From positions 1-53,608 of the forward strand of contig JAKLKQ010000049.1 in assembly GCA_023150555.1 (NCBI GenBank): a stretch of DNA of 53,608 nucleotides, in the 5' to 3' direction. This stretch comes from Planctomycetota bacterium (GTDB lineage: Bacteria > Planctomycetota > SZUA-567 > H5-PLA8). A program made the translations under genes and the position numbers. Positions 33,189 to 42,162 of the stretch are shown piece after piece. Every line of letters starts with the position of its first letter. The first letter of the stretch is position 1. The notes under the pieces were generated by a model that saw only the letters and a program-made list of their open reading frames with translations, did no database searches and was not told the origin of the DNA.

Positions 33189-34679
33189 CTAGCGGCCTTC
33201 CAGCCCCAGGGCCAGGGCCTCGCGCAGGGTCCGGGCCCGCAGGACTTTCAGGCCCGCCGGGGCGCTGAGTTTCTCGCGTCCGCGCGCGGGCAGCAGGATC
33301 GAGGTGAAGCCCAGCCGACGCGCCTCCGAGATCCGCGCGGGGCTGCGCGGGACCGGGCGCAGCTCGCCGCCCAGGCCGACCTCGCCCGCCGCCACCAGCC
33401 CTGCGCGCACCGGCTGGCCCGTGGCCATGCTCGCCAAGGCCAGCGCCAGCGGCAGGTCCGCGGCCGGTTCGTCCACGCGGAAGCCGCCCGCCGCGCTGAC
33501 GAAGACGTCCAGCAGGCCGAAGGGCACGCCCGCGCGGGCCTCCAGCACCGCCAGCAGCATCGCGAGGCGGTTGGGATCCAGGCCGCTGGCCCGCCGGCGC
33601 GGGCTGCCGCCGCCCGGCGCGGGCACCGTCAGCGCCTGCAGTTCGATCAGCAGCACGCGCGTGCCCTCGCACAGCGCGCCGACGATGGTGCCGGGGCCCT
33701 TGTCGCCGTCGCCGTCGCGGTCCAGCAGCGCGCTGGCCGGGTCGGGGACCTCCGCGAGGCCGCCGCCGGTCATCTCGAACAGGCCCACCTCGTCCGTCGA
33801 GCCGAAGCGGTTCTTGAGCGCGCGCAGCACGCGCAGGTCCAGGCGCGCGTCGCCCTCGAAGCTCAGCACCGTGTCGACGATGTGCTCCAGCACACGCGGC
33901 CCCGCGATGGTGCCTTCGCGGGTGACGTGCCCGATCAGGAACAGCGCGACGTCCAGCCGCCGCGCGGCGTCGACCAGCGCCATGGCGCACTCGCGGACCT
34001 GCGGCACGCCCCCCGGCGCGCTGGGGATCTCGGGATCGCGCAGCGTCTGCACGCTGTCGATCACGGCGACGAGCGGGCGCTCCTCTTCCAGGATCGCCAG
34101 GATCGCGGAGAGGTCGGTCTCGCTGACGAGCCGGAGGCGCTCGCTCTCGAAGTCGTAGCGGATGCCGTCCCCGTTGCGGCCGGCGTCGCGGGGCTGCTCG
34201 GCCAGGCGCAGGCCGCGCGCGGCGATCTGGCTGGGGGCCTCTTCGCCGGTGACGTATAGGAGTGGGCGCGCTTCCGCTCCGCCGGGCGCCATCGCCGCCA
34301 GCGCGCCAAGGATCTGCAGGAGCAGCGTCGACTTGCCGATGCCGGGCTCCCCGCCGACCAGCACGCTGCCGCCGGACACCGCGCCGCCGCCCAGCAGGCG
34401 CTGGAACTCCGCGTGCGGGAGCGCGATGCGCGGGTGGCGCTGGCCGGCGAACTCGCGCAGCGGCCGCGGGCGGTTGGCGCCCGGGACACCGCCGGGGCCG
34501 GACCGCCGCGCGGCGGGCGTGCCCTTCGCGCGCTTGGCGGCCGCCGCTGCGGGGGGCGCCTCGACCAGCGCGTCCCACTCGCCGCAGGCCGGGCACTTGC
34601 CCTCCCAGCGGGTGTACTCGTTGCCGCAGAATCGGCAGTAGAACAGCGGCAGGTCCTTCTTCGGTTTGGTCTTGGCCAT
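33189..34679 (-). CDS. radA: DNA repair protein RadA (Sms)
   Basis: 496 residues. The N-terminal zinc finger is CRFCGNEYTRWEGKCPACGE (about 14-33). The RecA-like ATPase has Walker A GGEPGIGKSTLL (about 107-118), a Walker B-like hydrophobic strand ending LVAVIDS, and the RadA-specific KNRFGSTDEVGLFEM (KNRFG loop, about 291-305). A C-terminal Lon-protease-like domain follows (about 355-490). RadA promotes branch migration in homologous recombination. An Ala/Lys-rich linker of 40 residues joins finger and ATPase, slightly longer than usual. It stands as a single gene with its own terminator. Confidence 0.95.
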   Translation of the reverse strand: MAKTKPKKDLPLFYCRFCGNEYTRWEGKCPACGEWDALVEAPPAAAAAKRAKGTPAARRSGPGGVPGANRPRPLREFAGQRHPRIALPHAEFQRLLGGGAVSGGSVLVGGEPGIGKSTLLLQILGALAAMAPGGAEARPLLYVTGEEAPSQIAARGLRLAEQPRDAGRNGDGIRYDFESERLRLVSETDLSAILAILEEERPLVAVIDSVQTLRDPEIPSAPGGVPQVRECAMALVDAARRLDVALFLIGHVTREGTIAGPRVLEHIVDTVLSFEGDARLDLRVLRALKNRFGSTDEVGLFEMTGGGLAEVPDPASALLDRDGDGDKGPGTIVGALCEGTRVLLIELQALTVPAPGGGSPRRRASGLDPNRLAMLLAVLEARAGVPFGLLDVFVSAAGGFRVDEPAADLPLALALASMATGQPVRAGLVAAGEVGLGGELRPVPRSPARISEARRLGFTSILLPARGREKLSAPAGLKVLRARTLREALALGLEGR

Positions 34680-34837
34680 GGCGCCATCGTAGCGGCTTCC
34701 TCACGGGCGGGTAGGGAAGGCGGTGAAGAACGCCGGAACCTGCTCGTCGGGCGGGGGAGGGGTTGCGCTCATCGCGCGGTCCGCTACCCTCGAACGGGCC
34801 AACGTACGGCGAATTGCATAGATAAAGGAGGAGTCCC

Positions 34838-35623
34838 ATGCAGACCTTCCCTGCCTTCGTTCTGCTGCTGCTGGTCTCCTGGCCCGCGTTCGCGGCTGTG
34901 AAGACCGAGACCGTCGCCTACAAGGAAGGCGAGGCGGCGCTTGAGGGCTTCCTGGCCTACGACGACGCCACCGAGGAGAAACGCCCCGGCCTGCTGGTGA
35001 TCCCCGACTGGATGGGCATGCAGGACCACTACAACGAGATCGCGAAGAAGCTCGCCGGGATGGGCTACGTTGCCTTCGCGGTGGACATCTATGGCGCGGA
35101 CGTGCGGCCCAAGACGCGCGAGGAAGCCGGCGCGCTGGCCGGCAAGTACAAGAAGGACCGCGCGGCGATGCGCCAGCGCGTGCAGGCGGGCCTGGCGGAG
35201 TTGAAGAGGTGCAAGTTCGTGGACGGCGCGCGCACCGCGGCGATCGGCTACTGCTTCGGCGGGACGTGCGTGCTGGAATTGGCGCGCAGCGGCGCGGACG
35301 TCAGCGGCGTGGTGAGCTTCCACGGCGGCCTGAACTCGCCGACGCCCGAGGACGCCAAGAACATCAAGGGCAAGGTGCTGGTGCTTCACGGCGCCGACGA
35401 CCCCAACGTGCCGCCCGACGAGGTCGCCGCTTTTCAGGACGAGATGCGCAAGGCCAACGTCGATTGGCAGATGGTCTACTACAGCGGCGCGGTGCACAGC
35501 TTCACGAAGAAGAGCGCCGGCGACGACAACTCCAAGGGAGCGGCCTACAACGAGAACGCCGACCGCCGCAGCTGGCAGGCGATGCGCACCTTCTTCGACG
35601 AACTCTTCGCGCCGAAAAAATAG
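34838..35623 (+). CDS. exported dienelactone hydrolase-family protein
   Basis: 261 residues with a signal peptide MQTFPAFVLLLLVSWPAFA (cleavage after AFA, residue 19). The hydrolase core has LLVIPDWMGMQDHY (about 50-63), the Cys-nucleophile elbow GYCFGG (about 135-140), LVLHGADDPNVPP (acid, about 184-196) and GAVHSFT (His, about 219). Cys-Asp-His is the dienelactone hydrolase triad. With export, a periplasmic esterase acting on imported aromatic or acyl compounds is more likely than a catabolic-operon role. A strong AAAGGAGGAG precedes the ATG. Confidence 0.83.
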   Translation: MQTFPAFVLLLLVSWPAFAAVKTETVAYKEGEAALEGFLAYDDATEEKRPGLLVIPDWMGMQDHYNEIAKKLAGMGYVAFAVDIYGADVRPKTREEAGALAGKYKKDRAAMRQRVQAGLAELKRCKFVDGARTAAIGYCFGGTCVLELARSGADVSGVVSFHGGLNSPTPEDAKNIKGKVLVLHGADDPNVPPDEVAAFQDEMRKANVDWQMVYYSGAVHSFTKKSAGDDNSKGAAYNENADRRSWQAMRTFFDELFAPKK

Positions 35624-36052
35624 GCGCGTTCAGTCTGGCGCACATGTTTCGTGCATAAATTTTTCGTGGACGGCGAGTCAATTAATCGCGCTGCACTTCG
35701 TGCTCTTCGCGTTGCCTCAAATTTTTATAATTCTCGAACAGCTGTGCACGGTTGGCATTGCACAACTCGTGAAACGGAATCATGTTGAAGATTTGACAAA
35801 CCAAACGGAATGGGGTCACTTTACGAATAGGGGCGACCGGAGGTCGACGCACAAACCGGCGTGCAAATAGGTCATGGCGGCTTGCCTGGGCGGGCAGGCG
35901 CTTGGTGGCACGGTTTGAAGTCGGGAGTTCCCCACTCCGGCAGGACGTGTATCAGATCGAAGAATGCCGTCGGGGTCTCGAACCGACCCAGTCCATCGGG
36001 CAGTCCACCCGTTGCTGCCATGCCTATCGACAAAAGGAGGAGGCGCCACGTT
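35624..36052. other. long hairpin-rich leader of the signalling operon
   Basis: 429 bases without a convincing gene; a + strand frame from 35861 is open but looks non-coding. The first half is AT-rich (AATTTTTATAATTC around 35730) and holds TGTGCA/TGCACA 10 bases apart near 35743-35764. The second half has short stems: CGACC-GGA-GGTCG (35834-35846), GCCTG/CAGGC (about 35884-35899), GGAGT-TCCCC-ACTCC (about 35924-35938) and GGGTC/GACCC (about 35975-35991). The segment 35832-35886 has a GACGCACAAACC core enclosed by GGCGA/TTGCC, faintly like c-di-GMP-I riboswitches. The start of the next gene is set by AAAGGAGGAGG at 36033-36043. Confidence 0.45.
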
Positions 36053-37597
36053 ATGGGCACCGACCCGCTTGAACTCCTTCTGGTCGAGGACGACCCCAAG
36101 GACGCGCTGCTGATCGCGCACATGCTGGCCGACCACGGCGGTGAGCGGCGCTTCAACATCACGAAAGTCACCTGGCTTGAAGAGGCCGTCTCCAAGCTGC
36201 GCGAAAAGCACTTCGACGTCGCGGTGCTGGACCTCAAGCTTCCCGACACGCAGGGCCTGGACACCATCACCCTGCTGCAGAAGGCCGACCCGCTGCTGCC
36301 GATCCTGGTCTTCACCGGCTGGGACAAGGAAGGCACGGCGATCCAGGCGGTGCAGCGCGGCGCCCAGGACTGCCTGATCAAGGGCCGCGTCGAAGCGGGC
36401 CTGCTGCGCCGCGCGTTGCTGTACGCCATCGAGCGCAAGAACCTGACCGAACGCCTGGTGCGGCAGAACGAGCGCTTGCGCGAACTCGACAAGCTCAAGA
36501 GCGAGTTCGTCTCGGTGGTCACGCACGAACTGCGCACGCCGCTGACGGCGATCCAGATTTCCCTCTCGCTGCTGGACGGTACCGACCGAAGCCTCGACGC
36601 GCCCGAGAACAAGGACGCGATCGAGATGATACAGCGCAACACCGACCGCCTGATCAAACTGGTCGGACAAGTCCTGGACGTCTCCCGCATCGAGTCCGGG
36701 CGCCTGCAACTCCAGATCCAGGACGTGGACGTGGCGGCCGTCGTCTCGGAGGTGGCCTGCCTGATGGCGCCGCAGGCCCGCAAGCACGGCAGCCGCATCG
36801 TCACCGAACTGACCGACGGCGTGGTCCTGGCGCAATGCGACCGCGAGAAGATCACGCAGGTCCTGGTGAATCTGGCCCAGAACGCGATCAACCACAACGC
36901 CCAGGGCGTGACGGTGCGCATCGGCGCACAGGCCTGCAACGGCGCCGTCGAGATGTGGGTCGCCGACGACGGGAAGGGCATCGACGCCGAGGAGCAGCAC
37001 CGCATCTTTCAGCCGTACTACCAGGTGCAGGGCGCAGCCGGCTCCTCCAAGGGCACGGGGCTGGGGCTGGCCATCGCGCGAGGCCTGGTCGGTGCGCACA
37101 AGGGCCGCATCCAGTTGGACTCGGCGCCGGGCAAGGGCGCGCGCTTCAGCTTTCGGATCGCACGCTCGCCGCGCGAGGAATGGAAGAGCGAGCGCACGCA
37201 AGCGTGGGCGCTCAAGGAGCTCAAGCTCACCGCGGAATCGATCCGCGGCCGCGTGAAGCTGGCGCTCGACGGGCGCCTGATCTCTTCCGAGCACCACGGG
37301 CTGGTCGAGATCGTGCAGGTACTCCTGAACGAATGGAGCCCCTGCCTGGTGATCGACATGTCCGCTTGCCGCCAGATCGACAGCCGGGGCATCGGGTTCC
37401 TGTTCGAGTGTCATGCGATGGCCGTCGAGATGGGCGGCGGGATCGTGCTGGCCTGTATGCCGCCGAACATCCGCAAGGTGTTGGACTCCATCGGCCTGCT
37501 CAGTTCCATTCCGAGCCACCTCGAACTGTCCTCCGCCCTGCGGGCCCTGGAGCCGGATCCCGCCAAGCAGAAGGGAGATCACGATGGGCAACGATAG
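36053..37597 (+). CDS. REC-histidine kinase-STAS hybrid signalling protein
   Basis: 514 residues, all cytoplasmic. The N-terminal receiver domain (about 7-125) has LLLVEDD and the acceptor Asp60 in VAVLDLKLPD. A coiled linker leads to HisKA (about 148-215) with His158 in SVVTHELRTPL. HATPase follows (about 255-372) with N box NLAQNAINHN, G1 ADDGKGI and G2 GSSKGTGLGLAIA. The C-terminal STAS domain (about 400-500) has DMSACRQIDSRGIGFL with Ser444 in the anti-sigma-antagonist phosphorylation position. Receiver first and STAS last is an uncommon order. It suggests input from another kinase and output to a partner-switching pathway. I start at ATG 36053, 9 bases after AAAGGAGGAGG. It overlaps the next gene by 14 bases. 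Confidence 0.85.
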   Translation: MGTDPLELLLVEDDPKDALLIAHMLADHGGERRFNITKVTWLEEAVSKLREKHFDVAVLDLKLPDTQGLDTITLLQKADPLLPILVFTGWDKEGTAIQAVQRGAQDCLIKGRVEAGLLRRALLYAIERKNLTERLVRQNERLRELDKLKSEFVSVVTHELRTPLTAIQISLSLLDGTDRSLDAPENKDAIEMIQRNTDRLIKLVGQVLDVSRIESGRLQLQIQDVDVAAVVSEVACLMAPQARKHGSRIVTELTDGVVLAQCDREKITQVLVNLAQNAINHNAQGVTVRIGAQACNGAVEMWVADDGKGIDAEEQHRIFQPYYQVQGAAGSSKGTGLGLAIARGLVGAHKGRIQLDSAPGKGARFSFRIARSPREEWKSERTQAWALKELKLTAESIRGRVKLALDGRLISSEHHGLVEIVQVLLNEWSPCLVIDMSACRQIDSRGIGFLFECHAMAVEMGGGIVLACMPPNIRKVLDSIGLLSSIPSHLELSSALRALEPDPAKQKGDHDGQR

Positions 37598-38036
37598 AAA
37601 GACGGTGCTGCTGGTGGACGACGAGGCTGACGTGCGGCAGACCGTCGGCGTGCTGCTGGACCGGGCGGGCTACGAGGTCTTGACCGCCGAAGACGGGCAA
37701 CAGGCCCTGGAGGACCTGCGCGAGATCGGCTCCGTGGACCTGATCGTGCTGGACGTGATGATGCCGCGCCTGAACGGGTTTCAGACGCTGAGCCTGCTGC
37801 GCACCGGGCGCTTTCGCGACATCCCGGTGGTCCTGCTGACGGCGCGCTCGGACGTGCAGGACATCGCCCGCGGCTACGAGCAGGGCGCGGACCTGTACGT
37901 GGCCAAGCCCTTCAAGCCCGCCGTGCTGCTGAAGGCGGTGGAATACCTGGCCGCGAAGCCCGAGCCGGAGCGCGCCGCAGAATTGGAACGGGCCCTGATG
38001 GCGGCCGAGGAAGTCTGCATCTGTGCGCGAAAATGA
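37584..38036 (+). CDS. stand-alone response regulator receiver protein 1
   Basis: 150 residues, one receiver domain with acidic pair VDDEAD (11-16), phospho-acceptor Asp57 (LIVLDVMMPR) and Lys in VAKPFKP (about 108). No DNA-binding or enzymatic output domain follows; the last 35 residues are helical (PEPERAAELERALMAAEEV). AGGGAGATC precedes the ATG, which lies inside the end of the kinase gene, so the two are translationally coupled. It is probably a phosphate relay or protein-binding output of the kinases in this island. Confidence 0.87.
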   Translation: MGNDRKTVLLVDDEADVRQTVGVLLDRAGYEVLTAEDGQQALEDLREIGSVDLIVLDVMMPRLNGFQTLSLLRTGRFRDIPVVLLTARSDVQDIARGYEQGADLYVAKPFKPAVLLKAVEYLAAKPEPERAAELERALMAAEEVCICARK

Positions 38037-38080
38037 CGCCGCACGACAGCTCGAAGGTCACGGGGGGAAGGAAGGTGGTT

Positions 38081-38476
38081 ATGGAAAACAGGAAGAAGAT
38101 ACTGGTGGTCGACGACGAGGCGGACCTGGTGACCGGCGTATCGCGACTGCTCGAGCGTGCGGGGTTCGAAGTATTCTCCGCGAGCAACGGCGACGAGGCG
38201 CTTATGCGGGTCAAGGACATCGGCTGGTTCGACCTGATCATCCTGGACGTGCGCATGCCGGTGCTGGACGGCTATGACACGCTGTCGATCCTGCGCGATA
38301 CTGGCTACGGCGATATCCCGGTGATCCTGCTGACCGGCGGATTCTCGCCCGAGGACGTTGCGCGCGGCCACGACCGCGGCGCGGTCCTGTACATGCGCAA
38401 ACCCTTCGCGCCAAGTTGCCTGGCCAACGCCGTCGCCTACGCCTTGAACGCCAAGGCCGGCGCGCAGGCCGTGTGA
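38081..38476 (+). CDS. stand-alone response regulator receiver protein 2
   Basis: 131 residues. Receiver landmarks are ILVVDDEAD (7-15), acceptor Asp56 in LIILDVRMP and YMRKPFAP with the conserved Lys. There is no output domain. The ATG at 38081 follows GGAAGGAAGGTGG; a second in-frame ATG at 38033 overlaps the previous stop (ATGA) and would add 16 residues. Second of three consecutive receivers, in the same operon. Confidence 0.86.
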   Translation: MENRKKILVVDDEADLVTGVSRLLERAGFEVFSASNGDEALMRVKDIGWFDLIILDVRMPVLDGYDTLSILRDTGYGDIPVILLTGGFSPEDVARGHDRGAVLYMRKPFAPSCLANAVAYALNAKAGAQAV

Positions 38477-38509
38477 AAAGCCCGGGCCTGCCTTGAGGAG
38501 GAATAGGTT

Positions 38510-38965
38510 GTGGCTACATCCAAAGGAAAGACCGTCATGGTCGTCGACGACGACCTGGATGTGCGCTTGAGCGTGACGCGCCTGCTGGTGCGGCACGGCT
38601 ACGACGTGCTGAGTGCGCAGGACGGCGCGGAAGCCCTGAAGATCCTGTACGGCGACACGCGCGTCGACCTGATCGTGCTGGACATCATGATGCCGTACGT
38701 GACCGGCCTGGGCCTATTGATCGAACTGCCCGAACTGCGGCGGCGCTCCATCCCCGTCATCCTGCTTACCGCGCGCGCGGCGCCGGGCGATATCTCGGAC
38801 GGCTGCACCAAGGGGGCGCAGCTGTACATCACCAAGCCCTTCGACCCCCGCGTCCTTGTGGATGCCGTCGACTTCCTGCTGGGCATGGGAGACCCCAAGG
38901 AGATGGCGCGCATCGAGGCCGAACTGCTGACGGCCGACAACGTGTACTACGGCATCAAGTCCTGA
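38510..38965 (+). CDS. stand-alone response regulator receiver protein 3
   Basis: 151 residues beginning with GTG behind GAGGAGGAA. Receiver motifs are VMVVDDDLDV (9-18), acceptor Asp58 in LIVLDIMMP and YITKPFDP with the conserved Lys. The C-terminal 30 residues (GDPKEMARIEAELLTADNVY) resemble the helical tail of receiver 1, suggesting the three receivers arose by duplication and dock onto related partners. Confidence 0.87.
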   Translation: MATSKGKTVMVVDDDLDVRLSVTRLLVRHGYDVLSAQDGAEALKILYGDTRVDLIVLDIMMPYVTGLGLLIELPELRRRSIPVILLTARAAPGDISDGCTKGAQLYITKPFDPRVLVDAVDFLLGMGDPKEMARIEAELLTADNVYYGIKS

Positions 38966-39022
38966 AAGGGCCGCGGACGAGGAGCCAGGTAGGGGAGCCC
39001 GGACCCGGAGGTGTCCCTTCGC

Positions 39023-41599
39023 ATGGTAGTGTTGTTGTCGGTCTCGATCCTGCTTCAGTTATTGGCCTCCGCGCTGGCCCTGCGCCTGTCTTGGCTCAGC
39101 GGACGGTGGCTGGGTTGGGTCATGGTCTCGATGGCTGTGGCGTTGATGGCCGTGCGGCGCGGCATTGCGATCGCCGACTTCCAAAACCGCCACGGCACGT
39201 CGTCGGCCGACGTCACGGGAGAGGTCCTGGTGATCGTCGTTTCCTCCATGATCCTGATCGGGCTGTACCTGCTGGCGCCCCTCTTCCGCAAGCTCGACGA
39301 GGACGAAAAGCGCCACCGTTCCCAGCAGGCGGAGCTGGCCCGCCTGGGCGCGATCGTCGAATCGAGCAGCGACGCGATCATCGGCAAGGACCTGGCCGGG
39401 ACCATCACCACCTGGAACGCGAGCGCCGAGAAACTTTACGGCTACTCCTCCGAGGAAGCCGTCGGCAAGTCCATCGGGATCCTGGTCCCGGACCGGCGCA
39501 TGAGGGAACTCGACGAGATCCTGCGCAAGATCGAACGGGGCGAACCCATCGAACACTTCGAGACGGTGCGCAGGCACCGGGACGGCAGCCTGATCGATGT
39601 CTCCCTGACCATCTCGCCCATCCGCGACGCGGACCGGCGCGTCGTGGGAGCTTCGGCCATCGCCCGGGACATCACGCGCCAGAAGAAGGCCGAGCGGCTC
39701 TTCAGGCTGGTCTTCGACGCCTCGCCCAGCGCGATGCTGATCGTCGGCGCCGACGGCGTCATCACCACCACCAACGCCCTGGCCGGGCGCTACTTCGGCT
39801 ACAAGGAAAACGAACTGGTCGGGATGTCCATCGAGGCCCTGGTGCCCGAGCGTTTTCGCAAGGGGCACCCGGCCAGCCGCAAAGGTTTCATGCAGAACCC
39901 CGAGACGCGCCTGATGGGGTCGGGCCGGGAGCTCTACGGTTTGCGCAAGGACGGCTCGGAGTTCCCGATCGAGATCGGCCTCAACCCGATCCGCCTCGAT
40001 GGCAGCCTGTACGTGCTTTGCGCCATCGTGGACATCTCCGAACGGAAGAAGGTGGAGACCGAGATGCGGGCGTCGGAGGAACAGACGCGCCTGATCGTCG
40101 ACACTGCCCTGGACGCCGTCATCACCATGGACGAGTACGGCACCATCACCGGGTGGAACCCGCACGCCGAGAGCATCTTCGGCTGGACGCGCCGGCAGGC
40201 CATCGGCAAGTCCTTCTCCGAGATGATCCCGCCGGAAAATCCCGAGGCGGCGAACAAGAGCGGCCTGCGCCGCTTCCTCTCGGGCGCCTTGGACCGCGCC
40301 CTAAACCAGCGCCGCGAGATGACCGCGCGCCGCCGCAACGGCGATGCCTTCCCCGTCGAGGTCGCCATCACGCCCCTGAACACCGGCCTCGAGCGCCGCC
40401 GCTACAGCGCCTTCGTGCGCGACATCACCGATCGCAAGCGCGCGGAGGCGGAGATCCGTTCCAGCGAGGAGCAGACCCGCCTGATCATCGAGACCGCCCT
40501 CGACGCCGTCATCACCATCGACGAGACCGGCCGAATCACCGGATGGAACCCGCACGCCGAGCGCACCTTCGGCTGGACCGGCGCGGAGGTCCTGGGCCAG
40601 CTGGTGGCGGAGGTCATCATCCCCGCCAGCCAGCGCGAGGCCCACCGCACGGGGCTGCGCAGGTTTCTCGAGACCGGGTCCGGACCCTTGCTGCGGCGGC
40701 GCCTGGAACTGACGGCGCTGCGGAAGGGCGGCGCGGAGTTCCCCGTCGAACTGACCATCTCGCCGCTGCAGCGCAGCGACGGCCGCTGGACCTTCAGCGC
40801 CTTCGTGCGCGACATCACCGAGCGCAAGGTGATGGAGGATACCATCCGCCGCGCCAACGATTCGCTGGAACGCCGCGTCAAACGCCGCACCACGCAGTTG
40901 GCGGAGGTGAACCGGGAACTGGAGGCCTTCAACTACACCGTCTCCCACGACCTGCGCGCGCCGCTGCGCCACATCGAAGGCTTCCTCGAGATCTTCATGG
41001 AGCACGCCGCCACCAAGCTCGACGCCAAGGGCCGGGAGTACCTGGACCTGATCGCCGATTCGGCGCACAAGATGGACAAGCTGGTCGATGGCCTGCTGAC
41101 CTTCTCCCGCATGGGGCGCACCAGCCTGAACAAGGCGCCGGTGCCGCTGAAGCCGATGATCGAGGACCTGCGGCAACTTCTGCTGGCGCCCACGCCCGAA
41201 CGGGAGGTCGTGTGGGAACTCGACGAACTGCCCGAGGTCACCGGCGACCCGACCATGCTGCGACAGGCCTTCTTCAACCTCATCTCCAACGCCCTGAAGT
41301 TCTCCGCCGGCCGCGAAGTGACGCGCATCCGGATCGGGGTGGAGGACCGCTCCGACGAGACCGTGATCTACGTACGCGACAACGGCGTGGGTTTCGACAT
41401 GAATCACGTCGATAAGATCTTCGGCGCTTTCCAGCGCCTGCATACCGACGAGGAATTCGAGGGCTCGGGCATCGGCCTGGCCTTCGTCCAGCGCATCGTC
41501 CACCGGCACGGCGGCCGGGTCTGGGCCGTGTCCGCGCCCAATGAAGGTGCGACCTTCTACGTGGCCCTGCCCAAGGTGAAAGGAGGCGTGCTCGTTTGA
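39023..41599 (+). CDS. membrane histidine kinase with four PAS domains
   Basis: 858 residues. Two N-terminal membrane helices (about 1-45) and a third at about 68-88 are followed by a short coiled segment. Four PAS/PAC units lie at about 105-225, 230-345, 350-470 and 475-595; units 3 and 4 are near-duplicates (DAVITMDEYGTITGWNPHAE against DAVITIDETGRITGWNPHAE). The kinase core has His642 in NYTVSHDLRAPLRHIEGF, N box FFNLISNALKFS and G box VRDNGVGFDMNH. The core is of the phytochrome-like class. I use ATG 39023, since GGAGG overlaps the alternative GTG at 39011. The next receiver gene overlaps its stop by four bases. Confidence 0.88.
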   Translation: MVVLLSVSILLQLLASALALRLSWLSGRWLGWVMVSMAVALMAVRRGIAIADFQNRHGTSSADVTGEVLVIVVSSMILIGLYLLAPLFRKLDEDEKRHRSQQAELARLGAIVESSSDAIIGKDLAGTITTWNASAEKLYGYSSEEAVGKSIGILVPDRRMRELDEILRKIERGEPIEHFETVRRHRDGSLIDVSLTISPIRDADRRVVGASAIARDITRQKKAERLFRLVFDASPSAMLIVGADGVITTTNALAGRYFGYKENELVGMSIEALVPERFRKGHPASRKGFMQNPETRLMGSGRELYGLRKDGSEFPIEIGLNPIRLDGSLYVLCAIVDISERKKVETEMRASEEQTRLIVDTALDAVITMDEYGTITGWNPHAESIFGWTRRQAIGKSFSEMIPPENPEAANKSGLRRFLSGALDRALNQRREMTARRRNGDAFPVEVAITPLNTGLERRRYSAFVRDITDRKRAEAEIRSSEEQTRLIIETALDAVITIDETGRITGWNPHAERTFGWTGAEVLGQLVAEVIIPASQREAHRTGLRRFLETGSGPLLRRRLELTALRKGGAEFPVELTISPLQRSDGRWTFSAFVRDITERKVMEDTIRRANDSLERRVKRRTTQLAEVNRELEAFNYTVSHDLRAPLRHIEGFLEIFMEHAATKLDAKGREYLDLIADSAHKMDKLVDGLLTFSRMGRTSLNKAPVPLKPMIEDLRQLLLAPTPEREVVWELDELPEVTGDPTMLRQAFFNLISNALKFSAGREVTRIRIGVEDRSDETVIYVRDNGVGFDMNHVDKIFGAFQRLHTDEEFEGSGIGLAFVQRIVHRHGGRVWAVSAPNEGATFYVALPKVKGGVLV

Positions 41600-42114
41600 C
41601 CGAGTCGCGCACCATCCTGCTGGTCGAGGACAACGAGAAGGATATCCATCTCGCCCGGGCCGCCTTCGAGGCCGCCGGAGGCGACGCGTGCCTAGTCGTG
41701 GCGCGCGACGGGGAGGAAGCCATCGAGTACCTCACCTACCGCGGAAAGTTTCATTTGCGAAACCGCCAGGATCCGGCCGTGGTCCTGCTCGACATCAAGA
41801 TGCCGCGCATGAGCGGGCTCGAGGTCCTGCGCCGCATGCGCCAGGAGGATGCCCTGCGCTTCCTGCCCGTCGTCTTCCTGACCTCCTCGCGCGATCCCAA
41901 CGACCTCTCGACCGGCTACCGCTTGGGGGCCAACGGCTACGTCGTGAAACCCAGCCAGTTCCAGGCTTTCAAGCAGGCCGTCCGCGAGATCAGCACCTTC
42001 TGGACCCGCTTTAACGAAGTTCCCGCGGCGAATCAGGGAGGCCAGGCACCGGGCGCAAGCGACGACTCCAACATCACGCCCCGTCCCCGCCAAATCTCCG
42101 AGTCCGGATTCTAA
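41596..42114 (+). CDS. stand-alone receiver of the RcpA type
   Basis: 172 residues. The receiver has LLVEDNEKDI (8-17), acceptor Asp66 in VVLLDIKMPRMSG, TSSRDPNDL and YVVKPSQFQAF, the pattern of small receivers paired with phytochrome-like kinases. A disordered Gly/Pro tail follows. It begins with TTG overlapping the kinase stop (TTGA) and is preceded by AAAGGAGG, so it is the likely phosphoryl partner of the PAS kinase. Confidence 0.87.
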   Translation: MTESRTILLVEDNEKDIHLARAAFEAAGGDACLVVARDGEEAIEYLTYRGKFHLRNRQDPAVVLLDIKMPRMSGLEVLRRMRQEDALRFLPVVFLTSSRDPNDLSTGYRLGANGYVVKPSQFQAFKQAVREISTFWTRFNEVPAANQGGQAPGASDDSNITPRPRQISESGF

Positions 42115-42162
42115 CAAGGTGCATAATTTCAGGCCTTTCGAAGCTTGACATATGCACCTTGT
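42114..42162. repeat. 12-bp perfect inverted repeat around a -35 box
   Basis: ACAAGGTGCATA at 42114-42125 and its exact reverse complement TATGCACCTTGT at 42151-42162, separated by 25 bases that contain TTGACA. It could be the terminator stem of the signalling operon (weak T-rich stretch beyond), an operator, or the ends of a tiny mobile remnant. Confidence 0.6.

Noticed and set aside
30792..34259. 1155-residue + strand frame across the EF-G-like and radA genes
   Set aside because: Antisense shadow of two well-supported genes, spanning a strong terminator.
35970..36005. tRNA T-arm-like sequence on the minus strand (GGTTCGA within a GGGTC/GACCC stem)
   Set aside because: The loop is offset by two bases from a true T-loop, and no acceptor, D or anticodon arm can be drawn around it.
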